Assembly: GCA_964291365.2 (NCBI GenBank)
Contig: OZ219989.1
Span: forward strand, 2,728,001-2,792,000
Direction of reading: 5' to 3'
Length of the DNA stretch: 64,000 nucleotides
Source of the DNA: JBDWFY01 sp964291365
GTDB taxonomy: Bacteria; Pseudomonadota; Alphaproteobacteria; Rhizobiales; Stappiaceae
The notes below the pieces were generated by a model. That model was given only the letters and a program-made list of their open reading frames with translations. It was not told where the DNA came from and did not search any database. Every line of letters begins with the position of its first letter. Within the stretch, counting starts at the first letter, position 1. Both the position numbers and the translations under genes were made by a program. This document shows positions 62,301 through 64,000 of this stretch, one piece after another.

Positions 62301-64000
62301 TAAAGTACCAGATTTCGCAGTGTAATCAATACCTTCAGTTGCGGTACCTGGTTGCGTAGTATACTGAACAGTAACGGGTAATCCAGAAGGTGCAGAAAGG
62401 GAGACTTGCATCACCGCTTGACCATTCAGTGAGGTACCTTCAGTGGTCTCAATTCGTTCAGAAATTCTTATGATAGGTAAACCATCATTATCTAGAATCG
62501 TTCCAGTTGCTGTAGTAATAACTGCATCAGTTGTCGCATCTTTTAAAGTTAGCGTGAAACTCTCATTATATTCGTTTGAATCGTCATCAATGACTGGCAC
62601 GTGGATAAATTTTCGACTCTCACCAACGCTGAAAGTAAGCGTACCAGTTGTCTCTGTATAATCTATAGGAGCAAGTGCAGTACCATTGCTAGTTTCATAT
62701 TCAACAACAGTTTCTCTCCTAGCACCCGGCGTTAAGGTCACGACGAACTCAAGATTGTCATCAATTAATTCACCTTCAAATCCAGCTACGTCAGCAATGC
62801 CAAAGGTTGGGTCATCATTATTAGTAATCACACCTGTTGCGACTAAATGTGAAGCTCCACCAAATACCACATTTTTTGTGTTATTAAAAACTATATAGAA
62901 TTGTTCGGAAGCTTCATCAACCGCATCAAAATTTAACGGAACTCTTAGTGAACCGGTTGACGACCCAGCTGGGATTGTCAATGTACCTGGTGTTACATAA
63001 TAGTCCACTCCCTGCGTTGCAGTTCCATCTACAAATGAATATTCTAATGTAACTTCGTGCCTAGCTAAAGCCTTGTCATTGCGTCCATCATTCAAATCTC
63101 GAACAAGTATTACTTCAATCGTCATTGAACCATCTTTTTCATCTGCGGTAACGACTGATTCAGATAGCTTGGCTATCAGCGGTTCATCGTCATCAATAAT
63201 AGTACCTGATGCTGTATAAGTTAACCCCTCGAAAAACTGTAAACCTTGATCACTAGGAATGGACAAATATACATTGAGGTCTTCGTTAGGTTCATCATAA
63301 TCATCTGGAAGTATTTCTACTTCAAATGTTGCTTGGGTATCACCGGCATTAATTGTCTCGATTTGAATTAATTTGGGAATGAAATCTGCGTTAGCAAATG
63401 CTGTTCCATCTGTTGTACTCCAATCAAAGGTCACATTCTGACTTAATGCTTTTGAAAGAGTCACTTGAAACATCATTGATCCAGTATCTTCCGTTACTTG
63501 TGGATGACTGACAGTGGCAATTGCAGGTCCTGTACCATCATCGCTGAGTATCACCCCGGTTGCAAATATCGTTGATTGATTACTGGCAAATGCCGCATTC
63601 GTTAGTGTATGCAAGACTAATTTAAATTTTTCTGTGCTTTCATTTGTGGGAGTGTTTTGGGCAATAGTTACCGGAATATTTTTCGACATCTCCCCTTTAG
63701 GTATCACAACACTTGTTTGTGCTAAACTATAATCATCCGATGTTACACTATTGTTGGCAAATGCCTCAACCCGATAATTCACGGTGACATCCATACCTGA
63801 AGCTGCAGATAACTGAACTTGAAAATTCATCGTGTCACCTTCGGACCCAGTAACTATAGGTTTTGTAAATGCAACCGTAGGTGGGTCATCATTATCATTC
63901 ACACTATATGATACGCTATTTTTGCCACTTTCAATGGTATAGCCTTCTCCATTTTCTAAGGTCAAAGTTAGATTACCAGCTGCTTCATCTCTTATATTAT
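29319..64000 (-). CDS. Giant Calx-beta-repeat autotransporter, N-terminus outside the window (at least 11,559 residues)
   Basis: The frame is open from the right edge to TAA at 29321-29319. The sequence right of the first possible start (RDEAAGNLTLTLENGEGYT) is normal repeat sequence, so the true start lies beyond 64000. Two repeat styles alternate. One is canonical Calx-beta: GTAxxGxDYTxxSGTLTFxxGE, ETFxVxLS, GTIxDDD. The other is looser: VSI...EGxxxxFxVTAxPxP, GxFL, DGxIxVTIxxGxxY. From length I estimate about 100 repeats in the visible part. The end is a SIASNAVDAIL linker, one more repeat and a barrel of about 470 residues ending EGGLSW. I noticed no cysteine, and acidic DDD runs are frequent (six Asp near 50650). 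Visible mass is above 1.1 MDa. A calcium-stiffened adhesin is inferred. Confidence 0.88.
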   Translation of the reverse strand, partial: NIRDEAAGNLTLTLENGEGYTIESGKNSVSYSVNDNDDPPTVAFTKPIVTGSEGDTMNFQVQLSAASGMDVTVNYRVEAFANNSVTSDDYSLAQTSVVIPKGEMSKNIPVTIAQNTPTNESTEKFKLVLHTLTNAAFASNQSTIFATGVILSDDGTGPAIATVSHPQVTEDTGSMMFQVTLSKALSQNVTFDWSTTDGTAFANADFIPKLIQIETINAGDTQATFEVEILPDDYDEPNEDLNVYLSIPSDQGLQFFEGLTYTASGTIIDDDEPLIAKLSESVVTADEKDGSMTIEVILVRDLNDGRNDKALARHEVTLEYSFVDGTATQGVDYYVTPGTLTIPAGSSTGSLRVPLNFDAVDEASEQFYIVFNNTKNVVFGGASHLVATGVITNNDDPTFGIADVAGFEGELIDDNLEFVVTLTPGARRETVVEYETSNGTALAPIDYTETTGTLTFSVGESRKFIHVPVIDDDSNEYNESFTLTLKDATTDAVITTATGTILDNDGLPIIRISERIETTEGTSLNGQAVMQVSLSAPSGLPVTVQYTTQPGTATEGIDYTAKSGTLTFQPRELTRNITIDLIADAVDETIANNGLDERFTVILSNATNATITSTSGTGTVVIKDDDRAGATEQTMSIADGSAKEDAGMLTLQVSLNSNALTPIGVFWSAFQETGDSAVEGTDFDASRANFSDTSKNYLLFAVGERTKTISIPIYSDFESFDNKTFSVQLLNPTAGAVLTDAKATGTIQNIDLSIAIEDLPISNVSEGTNVTKIVNIPIRFGVPASTTTMVDFTITGPNENDFTFPASPLVFNQNDEVKNIPLTFNTDDNDEDNETFTITISNATDGEIVKSTTSFTIVDDDEPPVLSVADIEVTEGNTGTNTSTELIATLSNESTKRITADYFFTDGTARLNSDYMAIRSQLVFAKGETEKRIPITIIGDEQIEPNETFSLTLLNGTNVTINDSTATVTIKEDDFPTVGIADGSSLEGDMSSENNTVDLVVTLNAAPGGQVSVNYVIEDITTEGAADYLTPSPSTITFESGETRKVLSIPIVEDETAEPNETFRVRLTRATNVLLPSEGSTLSASAIGTIETDDDPVLSITPTARVDEGGRLLIEINRTPAVNNEIRVFYEFANGAGGNGATHESDFRHPTIGLNRSIVRLPRGETTVTIRVDMLNDNEVEDDETFSLRIDGASVLGGGGGVAPGYYANTATGQVGSVGNDGIIYAVTETITIVDTDSLYIDIEDADLTDAGNDAVFTLKANKLPTQNPLNVNFTPSESGSSFLKTENGKTSGQGRTKPVMFREINSEIVGTLMVPTQNDHSAVAGGTITVRLDADSPAGTDYKLTTDPAKQTTVRAKIQRILPPTLTFASTNLSTEEGTAVSVTVRADKNPGQNFDVRFTPTETGTGNFLAPKIESGVPKGSGDIRTETLNFSQTAPWEATFTVNMRVKDNLDSPHGTITLAITEDSPTDLDYLIGSSNNLATITVYDLNTPKFSIQPTATVFAFDEAELTLTSNLEPAGPIDVYLRVQNTTGSFYELTNTSSLDYDDITISGVNFGNSVPYTAKINIPTTDDPSNSTGTFTATLIDDNAIRQHYTLTDTVADRTTTVTVNDVPVTTLTIDDIATTINEGDTANFTITSIQDPQRDLKITYVIADVTSASPVGDFVTEEVITTTDEIAFTPSGGVWVATLPISIATDEVDEPDGQVSITLNAVTTGLYQYNIRMTSNDHIGTVNVKDITIPVITIENIDALAGQNAKFTLTSDIEPLTKTFDVTYTPTKTSENFLAGVADSPITKSITFMQENPDDPWQAPLNVLTQIDPDNSKTQGQISITLADDSAPKKYTIENVSDSTKNTHIATANVFVTPIPELTLNRASEYTHEGSPALFTVRASENPRRSLNLQYTPSNVTTTYTNSFLDVSGSGMGSGVVRTVDNVEFTLNPDNMKYEGTISVATVSDPTNTVNDDLVDEDNGQISVVLSLPTGETGYTVGTPNTASIIIEDLSVPELIISNAPDTLEGTKAMFQISTFTKPWQNLDVTYRVTTSGDSVLDTNMHALNTDLMATLNFRDNPDGPGFVSTLPINTIDTTGQGAITVTLIGQTKHLLDYDISPVQRENTATAMVFDTPTPELTFTSVTYETNEGTAASIKVRASINPLRDLKVRFTPTESGTNFLTSKTETDNNGNDIIKGSGAIRTETLTFSQANPANPASPWEATMSIGIRASDGANSANGSITLVLKEEVSVGTNYTVGSTKDIATLTVYDIDYPKISIMERTATVFATGDVELTLVSNIQPHGPLNISYRVDNIGGARFFRTRNASLTYEERVATGLSFGTSSPYTATLSIPTVDDPFLTTGTFTVTLFDDPATIRTYSYTDVVADRVTTVTANDAPVPEITIANAPNAPAGDNAAFPITSNIEPPFKTFEIGYIPTETTNNFLDLTAGNAGGERFVEVTFKQTNAGAWIAPLNVLTKPDSDNTKKTGEITVTLLDNEEVPKSYSLKRAQDGTLTDHTATVQIRSVPTITVTPIGNQNPSGSFFYQINASEAVSANFPINISLVELYGDNVVDEELNRTSVGFGETHSSYTDGDLFFYFKVNRKRYALSNYVPDSAVTLTIEPGENYRVGTPSSLTVYPSDSGPPNHTFNSIIKLEESVAEGDPNNLTADFQIKRAAIGGGNNRLEINYTVSHVGGNFLPSGFSTTGVAVIEAARHFTILNIPIDDDGTAENNGMITVTISTNAHADSQYNSATITIIDDDSIPVLTIADQPGMEGNGSNNGSVIFMPTLSVNAVEDVEISYYTSTSGTGLFSASADDFTAVPEASKGTVTIPMGQTTPSSMLSITTTADDNAEFDETFTLHYSATNVQNTAARTATGTISNDDKRAFHIATPANIAEGNSATKLLNFVVTLGGGPTTETETVRYRTVATTEAKLSGAAHAQAGTDFIAVVPDDNNAAANTLTFAPGTTSQTIPIQIVGDMLYEADFFDKFDVELYGNNTTRTELLNDGRATGTIEDDDPVMNPAISISAVAGKDKIFEGEMIEFELTATPPTTSSFIMSINLEETGNFFHSSVDRTKMTELSLPSGISTTNKHTVMFQTKDDNGMFEEDSTVTLTINDGGLYDLGSNPSATVTVFDKSTPTGISVLAISDATDEDRDNETDVMFQIKAHKDTDASTARVINVSVDDGDADFLKMESRDVETVTIPLNEYWVDLTATILGDNVFEIPGEIQVTIEEPDSDSATYTVANSNSSASVAVNDDDFPISESANAVAIKAIKSSVSEAKDNGTNGVAPFVIIPNISQSNSRTIMVRVDDGTDDFLPDNTYDNNVPVMIPADAKHVRFDVTLDNDTEVESDGTVTATVQMGSGYIPASAPNNTASITVTSEDTVALPVITIRSDATTSGVTEGFSFDFEVESDKNITGSPLEISFNPTYSGAGTNPNLAITGTTVSIPVGEDSAIGTVTMDSGFDIGSSDVVNIEISIEPDTSNYTVGSPSSITVEVKDNDAPSASEPRVSISASNYAAEGDTITFTVTASPAPTNNIDVNVMFVVDGDFIAISETEFTKPARITGTQTTGTVTFANKADSPNGNDGLITATILDGANYVRSDTSSENETSVVILDQLPVISLSAPDAVDETDANSTFDLTLTIETADFVPLAGRPLVIDSLTIANISGPLLQNYYQSHTSPIQFTDANNASNRDITIPVTILGDDAYNNWGEISIALADSTSKQYTADPNNNSATVSIREDESADVSIAIEAPTNVVEGENIVVKLVATNSGSNSVNNLMVDFQAADVTGMYLNYTNAKVSINATTGSPPAEVEVTIPTREVQNSSEGSISLVVVRDNRYEPASTTPVSVTVKAKEDIVLPEISLSGVPDSVTQGHSFTFTVSASGTLEAIGLPIFIQFDDNSKGVISRIQPGTYRADGNSELTIPQGGSQVVTVSTTNPSEIGNQDLSITLWAPASGATYTIATGAAGSDTLASKDNTASTATQPRLSIANIIDPVRANQRADADFTITATPDPTGIFTIAYNVSEPGDFVTDGNFTQDNVSFSEGTATLSIATSDTDNADNDNTTLTVTLLDGATYSLADNPGHIATATITDDEPLPVVSITAPEYALEGDTFTFTVSAEPAPSGSESYTVSYTVGNGDSNTYYTSHTPNSVTLDTTTPAPTVTVSVAENVATSTEGRIDITITGGGTNYDAASDMATSVTIQDKELLPEVSIDLISAATMEEGETAVFELTAASPDPTTDLMVNVDVEQSTGGGNFLNSADANPDPVLVTMTDKTGTLRIRTEADEVVETSATITVSVEAATAESNGKIDYIATSSNSSDMVTVQDNDFANTPFITVSGADEVYEGGDVVFTFTTNMAPTGSDVINVNYRITQFGDFLKTTDDTPSLTDQVEIATNETTATLTLPTTADAIEEVDGSFTAQVLRYTSGGTGLQYSVGAAAIIATNLLDDDDDDLPSVTIAADLDSIIEGVVTHADFTISATSGSGSGNFQVELLIEQDGNFIHANVTGNTNKYPNENVSVSRGGDTQFRVELASDSDEEVNGSITVSIVRDIGINPVYSLGATTIASTLMIDNDATSSTIAIADDSVTEGNAGDNRTLTFDVTMAQAAMNPITVNYAFGASGDTADLTDDYSDATTTETAGTLAFAAGETRKTITVDVVEDEINEDTETFTITLTLVGPDQGASFSDAVATGTISNDDRTLPVIKIADAMGLEDDGTNNGKVTFTLLLTDSGGTPIAAGRDIMVNFATSDSSGRAAATVTSDYSSVDTMVTIDKGTMSEDVDVVTIFDGGQANNVKNESDEKFIVTLTNPVYATLFGGGTELTAEGTILSNDTPVFEIVDVSKLEGDDSNNNMVFTVTLSSGATGTSTVEFATSNGTATAGSDFTATSGTVAASTALEFASGTQSQDIMVQILGDEINETDETFTVTLSEPSTGTALLGGTQSATGTIRNDDDATIPEISISSGAVATGVTERYKFEFTVTADSNVAADLDVTLAITDGAGTNLDILEGGGNIITIPGGKNSATGVIIAGSRVINPASKGQIQIMVTPVSGSYNADSNNDDIIVAVKDSDTGDATTPVVSLSGPTTVVEGQMVSYEISASHTPGTPPLTVFVNVGNSRGDFLAAGQAGERRVDITASDTPGTLNVTTKVDTTDGADGLYFVSIVEKSDYALPRYQNNRSIGTAVIDPPAISITGGSAVDEGSGASFTLSSSSGAVTSNVRVQFGDGDDGFLSAAQKVIRTVSVGLFYRITEPTLHNSSTYSGGTITATILPDETSPATYTVGSANPAMVTINNITIQPPAGPTASLDNAIVTSGVTRGHDFEIKVRLIPAASTDVEILYSVLNVGNKAPRLTSSTGYENSISGRITMPAGKNFARKIIGVERNFGGAVPSDAVYQVAIVSSDNYISGSTHTIDIPVRDNSTPTAARPVVSITPPDPADIIEGNDVTFMVKATPVPTSDLAVTVNVSSDNLPFIADPQNNLFDRTVTITGGNSTTPLTVSTQDATGFATIWAKVVQADGYILPIVESDLTGRTVTTGLENEMVEATAVVVEENFTVELSTTASMVDEGESIKVRLTPSIIPKNVTPVKIEITETGNDFVRPISLDLESVDLKIATSTEFVVFVKPVDTHVGPDSVVTISILEGPGYQLGTDISEQVTIQESSGVPVFVLEAVSESIVRGNRANFKVTSNLSTDMSRGFRVDFITDPANLISNKGSQTATINANSRESGQVGLMVPTDPDTSYDLPSSITAVTGYFNRVTQSVVFIRSTIDVIDDDIPAGISIISIADNITESETAEFIVTASDIMDTDRDIMISVADGGTGIIDTTATGYPYTQVTIPKNKQFARLRVKTVSANEALSNVSIVATLDPATQNLAATNRSATVSVNVLPELTIAETSIRVTEGYSFTMTIEADKAPGVNLPITINEVIDRNTAFTFDPSNIVLNSTDESVKVTVTAPQDLTSDTTYLLSLVGTDLYNAPFDPITITVLDNDNPTESTPTVSISANSETIVEGNVARFTISLDPATVTRHNTENGVAKTEQVPNTAHVSLNISVTNNALETSVSRRQTVTVYGTGTLEIPVWNDSKPNNAEKTFTVSLDVGDGSAFQDYRVIDSPNNTVTVFVTDPSREPVLSIARVNTSVNEGENATFRVTAVERATTTPAKKVAYRYQVSETGNLVEPGNLGLFTKFANDPNYNLISVPTKTANGEFDADSDITVKLLDALVDIRPIYNSMKMEREFETTSDPNYIVSVSSPSAIVAVLDDSTPTGGVSIVAVTETVNAGGTARFQIRTATPFTNSTTINVLLESSTTGLFTPSNANIPVFLGGGASFSNFEVLVGSPDGLVGSVNLSARIQPHASYNLAGANTSAIISVIGAQEIPTVSMDVITASIPEGHAAQVEFTLATTNRNYQVPVEGIEVEFTVAQTGPNFLNFRGITGTGDKTVTFNSLGKLTYFIPTQARPDPDSGTISITLNEDSDSTDQYTRATADSYTKSITVNNLSAKIPELSLSRTLTGSVDEGEVWRVRVAIDPPAPYTFPLRVAGIDTGNFFPGGFYEYAVDIPIGTSEWFVFGSTVNDVIDEDDGSISISISESELYTIDSDNNLISIDVNDNDDGPIVSLGNDSVVRSESTGNMRFDVQLSSASDKMVIVNYALEEGTATAPEDYSDTVHALEFRPGETSKPIFVTIVNDVGNSEPTESFTLKILATDITNGQLRSGVSEITATGTITDNDNLTAKPLISINNPRLSESGREIRFRVTLSKAVTGETVDLVYNTSNGTATAGLDYTAANTNTPLQFLSGELTKDVIVSLTSDDIDEFDETFNVVLTLPTTTTNAEFVGGSSVRTLTGVGTIVDDDVQPIVTMASTNTADENAQTMSFDVNVMKIVSDRDGGNVRLEPTTSGKPITIGYRTFNHTAELNADFTIPNGPLTIPAGQGSGSIDVTLVTTDPKEDDETFTLVLSDPINTSFGGLVGSRLASYQYLTSEATIKDVDGPLPILSFETTDFNANEEDGNFEVTVSIPSAATQEVTFTVATSSIGDQNATKTDDYGDPISTSGSIAIGSDDETISIPIASDTIPEGNETFTLTLSSVSGAVFPGGISTLTQEITIIDNDVPILTIVDADSDEGDMGSNGMVDFMPTLNANALSEVVITYSIAPSGIFPADANDYTSASASGMIRIPVGQTQPGTPSSPAPLRIEIVGDGDPEPNETFTLTFSATNATVTDGTAIGTINNDDDQVIAITDITVDEDLSVAPANKTATLNVSIAPAPAQGDTVEVTYVVSTDSADSSDYSETTASPIRFTSSNTSAEISFTITDDSLDEDNETINVTLTNTDSIGYFNNDNIGTVTITDNDPLPTIELVAISANIPEGTNATTPTTQNVTVQLGNSATAGRDIMATYTLAGVEARIPADIKLATGAPGRTTDTTGVVTIAKGQQSATIPLEIAADNNDEDNENFTIALSGEVNASVASADKRQITGTIQDDDDPPVASIIDHSAPEASGDNTMRGADGLVVTLSAASAKTVRVAYAFADVSAVEGTDYSGTDGTLTFTPDSNTGLTPTSMLVPFSITQDKVVDAAETFTITLSIPADGNARVRNDGTERSTVTIVDDDMALATLTLSVTNTQTFEDGEIEYMVTIAPPPESAITIPVEAVDANDISQTLTPTGGVVINPAAGQMSSSARGRVSVAETNVSGPITIKLANSVTGYTFDPVGKSIDVPVVADPSDVSVYIVAPNSVNEGSDALITAQILQPPSGSTTSSADLTIGLSVADFTDRTAEYIDETTLYEVLKAGQTSVTFSVPTKAPTTGLLDGLLVVTLVDGVGYAPISGNDVEYVEVYDLDSPADVLTVEVESGSIVEGQDAVFNIRRTGSTAEVSFQYNITLSDAGFYGGTLLDVPSSIQAGMDVRRIAIPTTELTGSDSFPTSTTDIRLSLENTREFPTADYRINRKSNTIDVTENLPVVAFKNYPTNITIGHSFTFTVEADPLPENPLSVGLNFFGVTTGLFASIVDSAGNTITDSVSVPTTGSVEITVTTAAAGTSGDQDSQFFGFSAGAGYRISNVLAENQPTINLLANSNPTAARPNVALQTHSTDKVNLADTSQLTFNIIASDVPTNNVDVNVLISQTGGNFLSSSTVPPVRLDKTPSQTMTPFTLAIADDNTNSENGDSTITVTLTHGDGYTLVNSTADPNHTTSATVTDTPVQISTIGVTAKNNTVFEGSAVEFEFTADPELAETLDVMVTVSQLQSFLMTDPDNITMVTIGANTSLTSKHLYSLMTNSPNGNIDTDGSVTLTISPDMTNNSYTVHDNNSSATVNITDFERQTSISVIAISSEVTEEDMAKFEIRANKMSADIRTVNITIDDGIADFLASSDRGSRPIQIPANEQKYTLNVPIASDSTFELHGQISVTIEEPDAGATFRYVIGSNMPATVDVYDNDAPTGISILAVSTPVTEAADTYAEFQVISDSKNDSNARTIDVRVVNDSGDDFIDSNQDATPNHNFDSQTNNFEVSIPAGKRVGLLKVKIHDDSKNENDGEITATVMTGTGYTPAATNNSATISINDDDPEVPVLSISSTAAMTGVTEGLSFKFTVEADNTISGSALTFAQPFIKSDQPDGASNLIMASIVETSFEIAVGQREATFTVQLATDGDVTSSDSIGIIVRLIEGEEYDTSNRDSINVRVKDNDAPSATTPVVEISAGVNYAVRSGMIHQYRITSSPPTTSIVDSNVMITLRDATTSAETSYIHPVQLTPLSPTHSLILNPQGANGHSGADLITITVLDGTGYVLSNDAAKQEKSIVLLNQLPKLSIAEVAPVHESVGKFSFTITSNIQPHAGHPIIINRAGDTQTLIVTEDTRGHQYSPQFTSDPILITNTSPNNSVDVEVTFTEDSDYHGWQNIVVWVNIGSDFEVNESARQIFVLIQENELSSRLVSISEHPQSVVEGDPFDITLTASEAVPTGESIEIELEVVGNPAEFYTSHTETITIDDSSPSTKATITTGDSTTHSTNGTISVKVLRGNHYEPMSTTATTINVLARETLPKVTIADPATSMITEGETARFTVTAADPTPTGTLSVAVMVSQGSGEDFLTSNIPNSVTLTNGTGILEVATMDDDVDETNGTLSIEILEDPKKTDNTMDAIYLLGTKITSSIMVEDNDVSDVPVLSISSDAEMNGVTEGFSFKFTVSSDREISLLTPLTFAAPMISTNQQSGASNPISPSILETTFEVVDNLFDDGTSTEFTVTMNPDADVLPSDDVSITVTLVDGTDYNLSSKKSITVKVKDNDTPSASNVRVSISTERNYYAHGSTLEYYLTVSELPTNNITVNLELEIAYEGLSLRDYRSLSQEIKSSGPLKTKLEQPTHNDDPRVDDIYSLFNVTILDGAGYSLQSDEESRTATVVSIDELPEISIAEIAPVEEADGMFTFKLSSDYTPVAGYPLIIDTLSVEDATTDAPTYNPQITTNPIQFTSTSTENEVEVNVTFTKDDDYVGWDNLTVSLTDGEEYTAATNAKTRTVVIREEQTSSRLITLDAPVSVVEGEMIAVTLITSEAVDAGETISVELNVTENSGSFLDPSFTTRTFDMTNARDREPIMIPTRKQVGTADGEIELAIVRGNNYEPGPTNDSTATIAIQEEDLLPKVTIALPSGAQTTVDEGEDIQFVLSASAVTPAPSDPIMVHVQLTDDDTSDFLTSDQTATTRKLPVTSGSTYTFDVSTVADAMDEDNGSITAMVVADPKQSDPTKKTTYLLGATENTLATVMITDNDGGNLPIVEISATSASINEGEDAEFMLNASNLQGDTITVHVRFSADGGDFLARDLSTNSIYLAFIDSFPLYTPQSGPISLPIPISEPTIFDNIDEDDGAIIARVLSDPEDTDTYTVGTKASATVIVADGGANAELPGISFGNISLGGRVATSNFSIVEGDLIELTIDSTAKITNSSGLGVRYSVGISGDFITLPANTVPNFDSYYDPAPTNLNPTATIASNADDSIIRIQTHDDGEEELDGSVTITLLPPERQAGVARPYYLVNPSDVSREIIITDNDPLLTIGGVSTEGVLTITEGTHVSDTTPLNVTVSIDGDINPLEDITVSYSTELITETNSDYDNAAADDFNSTSGTLEFSVSSKDAKSFVIPITADFLFERTEAFALNFAVTTGSARIQHTIVIVQIMDDDLNLPKLSIGDITLNGEVATTDLAITEGQLIEIEINSSALITDANGLEVHYSVTIPTNDNFIALPTDTSIANYDTYIDGTAGDTSKTIPSDQDSLIIRMQTVDDDMEEANGSVTFTLLPDTPIGTPAALQYNLGDPANSSRVIMIRDNDPLLTIAAVQGDGTISIEEGTHVTNTTPLTIDVAIGDVPAAEIITVSYRTAPIDQTTTESRVASSSDFTATTGTLTFPIGSDASQPITIPIIADALDEETEVFSVFLAVTAGGARLQHSEITIQITDDDDEPVLSFEQLEVTNIEGELNTDGTRAETPFEFKIVLSSASEKVVTANWLTSNLTARASDPADAENDDYLAIPNATEDGIETFTPGETEKTITVIAYGDDFNEAHELFYVILRDTAENNASVDVAKARATGIIENDDNPVISILPASGTEATNGMITFTASISPPIEGSETVTATVATVRGDADTAIPDVDYHSKSGDDFETLTFDKDNPTDEFSVILINDPLDENNETFTVVIDNEVSSDPINYPVMILNDNNSAMGTIIDDDDEPTITLVEPDVAIEVAESDAGSIEVEFTVELTGPIVNDKNAGSGRDVILSYYTSETTEASVRPATSDIDFTALPEDNKGTITIPAGETTGTITIEVLGDDEFEGVEQFIVTIADPTGAIISGETEKTIVITDNDADLPRLSVELNSEPAIDEGETIDISVTSGATAPSAGTPIQVAISVEQVGDFVAFRIPRSIIMTSSSEDISIRTLADSVTEEDGTVTVSISKTEGSFTVDPRKSSVEVMVRDITPEDENLARISIASNAVDAILRTLDITGVVSPPSESSPAIELPKVSVAAVVPVVDEGAPVQFNISGSGNLNNNVVVEYTLSSEGDFFGNLGQGIYRIKLSAVQPNAQVEITTINDNYAEQDGTLSLTLLDGRAYDLTDQSSASVAISDLKDRQQRTADITAQAQAFLPDLMGIMGASSVDLVTQRSNQSFNGDNELSLELGGENSIPGLITMGGEMINENTTSLKSFLGDSSFAFSLLSGDDFTIPATVWGLGDYQNITSDVGNNSSNWSGDLFTGRFGIDAMISDGLMAGLSASISESEIEFDRVDTEDVQYISQSTSLNPYFGWTSKDQNSEIHAIAGYGRGEIGITQAHYEDELFDSESYTFGLTGSQLLYSSGSILSGTSNLSVKGETWFARQNITGKDGILESIEIDAQHLNIRTEATHQFELVDGSYLNPLISVGLRRDQKNRQSISGLEFIGGANYTNPIGLTFAGNGNMLVGEENQIQKLGLDGSLTFDWASDKRGLIMEIAPTWGRTNVEVQNSLWSRNILDANFESGQYTDGISLNSEIGFGLDILDRQSVLTPFGGYQYSATQGNEYHVGTRMNFGSNFKLDISGSQNINAVGEVSNKIRLEGGLSW
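32700..33530 (-). repeat. Two-domain tandem unit, copy 2
   Basis: Opens LPKLSIGDITLNGEVATTDL and includes DNDPLLTIAAVQGDGTISI plus a SYRTAPIDQTTTES domain, matching the previous unit across both domains. Confidence 0.75.
33530..34360 (-). repeat. Two-domain tandem unit, copy 1
   Basis: Opens LPGISFGNISLGGRVATSNF and includes DNDPLLTIGGVSTEGVLTI plus a SYSTELITETNSDY domain. The next unit has the same two domains. The unit length is about 830 bp. Confidence 0.75.
34760..36590 (-). repeat. Five-domain block, copy 3, in tandem with copy 2
   Basis: Domains open with LSISSDAEMNGVTEGFSF, VSISTERNYYAHGS, EISIAEIAPVEEADG, RLITLDAPVSVVEGE and KVTIALPSGAQTTVDEGE. They repeat domains 4-8 of copy 2 with a period of about 1.76 kb, so a recent tandem duplication is likely. 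Confidence 0.7.
36590..39420 (-). repeat. Eight-domain block, copy 2, inside the giant gene
   Basis: Domains open with NTVFEGSAVEFEFTA, SISVIAISSEV, GISILAVSTPV, LSISSTAAMTGVTEGLSF, VEISAGVNYAVRSG, KLSIAEVAPVHES, RLVSISEHPQSVVEGD and KVTIADPATSMITEGE, in the same order as copy 1, 15.5 kb away. Confidence 0.65.
52100..54960 (-). repeat. Eight-domain block, copy 1, inside the giant gene
   Basis: In order the domains open with KIFEGEMIEFELTA, GISVLAISD, AVAIKAIKSSV, ITIRSDATTSGVTEGFSF, RVSISASNYAAEGD, VISLSAPDAVDET, VSIAIEAPTNVVEGE and EISLSGVPDSVTQG. The first seven correspond one for one with the block at 36590-39420; the eighth matches less well. Borders are approximate. Confidence 0.65.
56460..57630 (-). 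repeat. Three-domain block, copy 2 of the 58400-59920 block
   Basis: Contains LTFTSVTYETNEGTAASIKV with VRFTPTESGTNFL, then ATVFATGDVELTLVSNIQP, then ITIANAPNAPAGDNAAFPIT with GYIPTETTNNFL. The offset from copy 1 is about 2.3 kb. Confidence 0.65.
58400..59920 (-). repeat. Four-domain block near the right end of the giant gene, copy 1
   Basis: Contains LTFASTNLSTEEGTAVSVTV with VRFTPTETGTGNFL, then ATVFAFDEAELTLTSNLEP, then ITIENIDALAGQNAKFTLTS with TYTPTKTSENFL. These recur at 56460-57630 in the same order, minus one intervening domain. Confidence 0.65.

Noticed and set aside
29319..63965. Treating the TTG near 63965 as the start of the giant gene
   Set aside because: The frame stays open to the window edge with normal repeat sequence, and there is no signal peptide or ribosome site, so the gene is partial.
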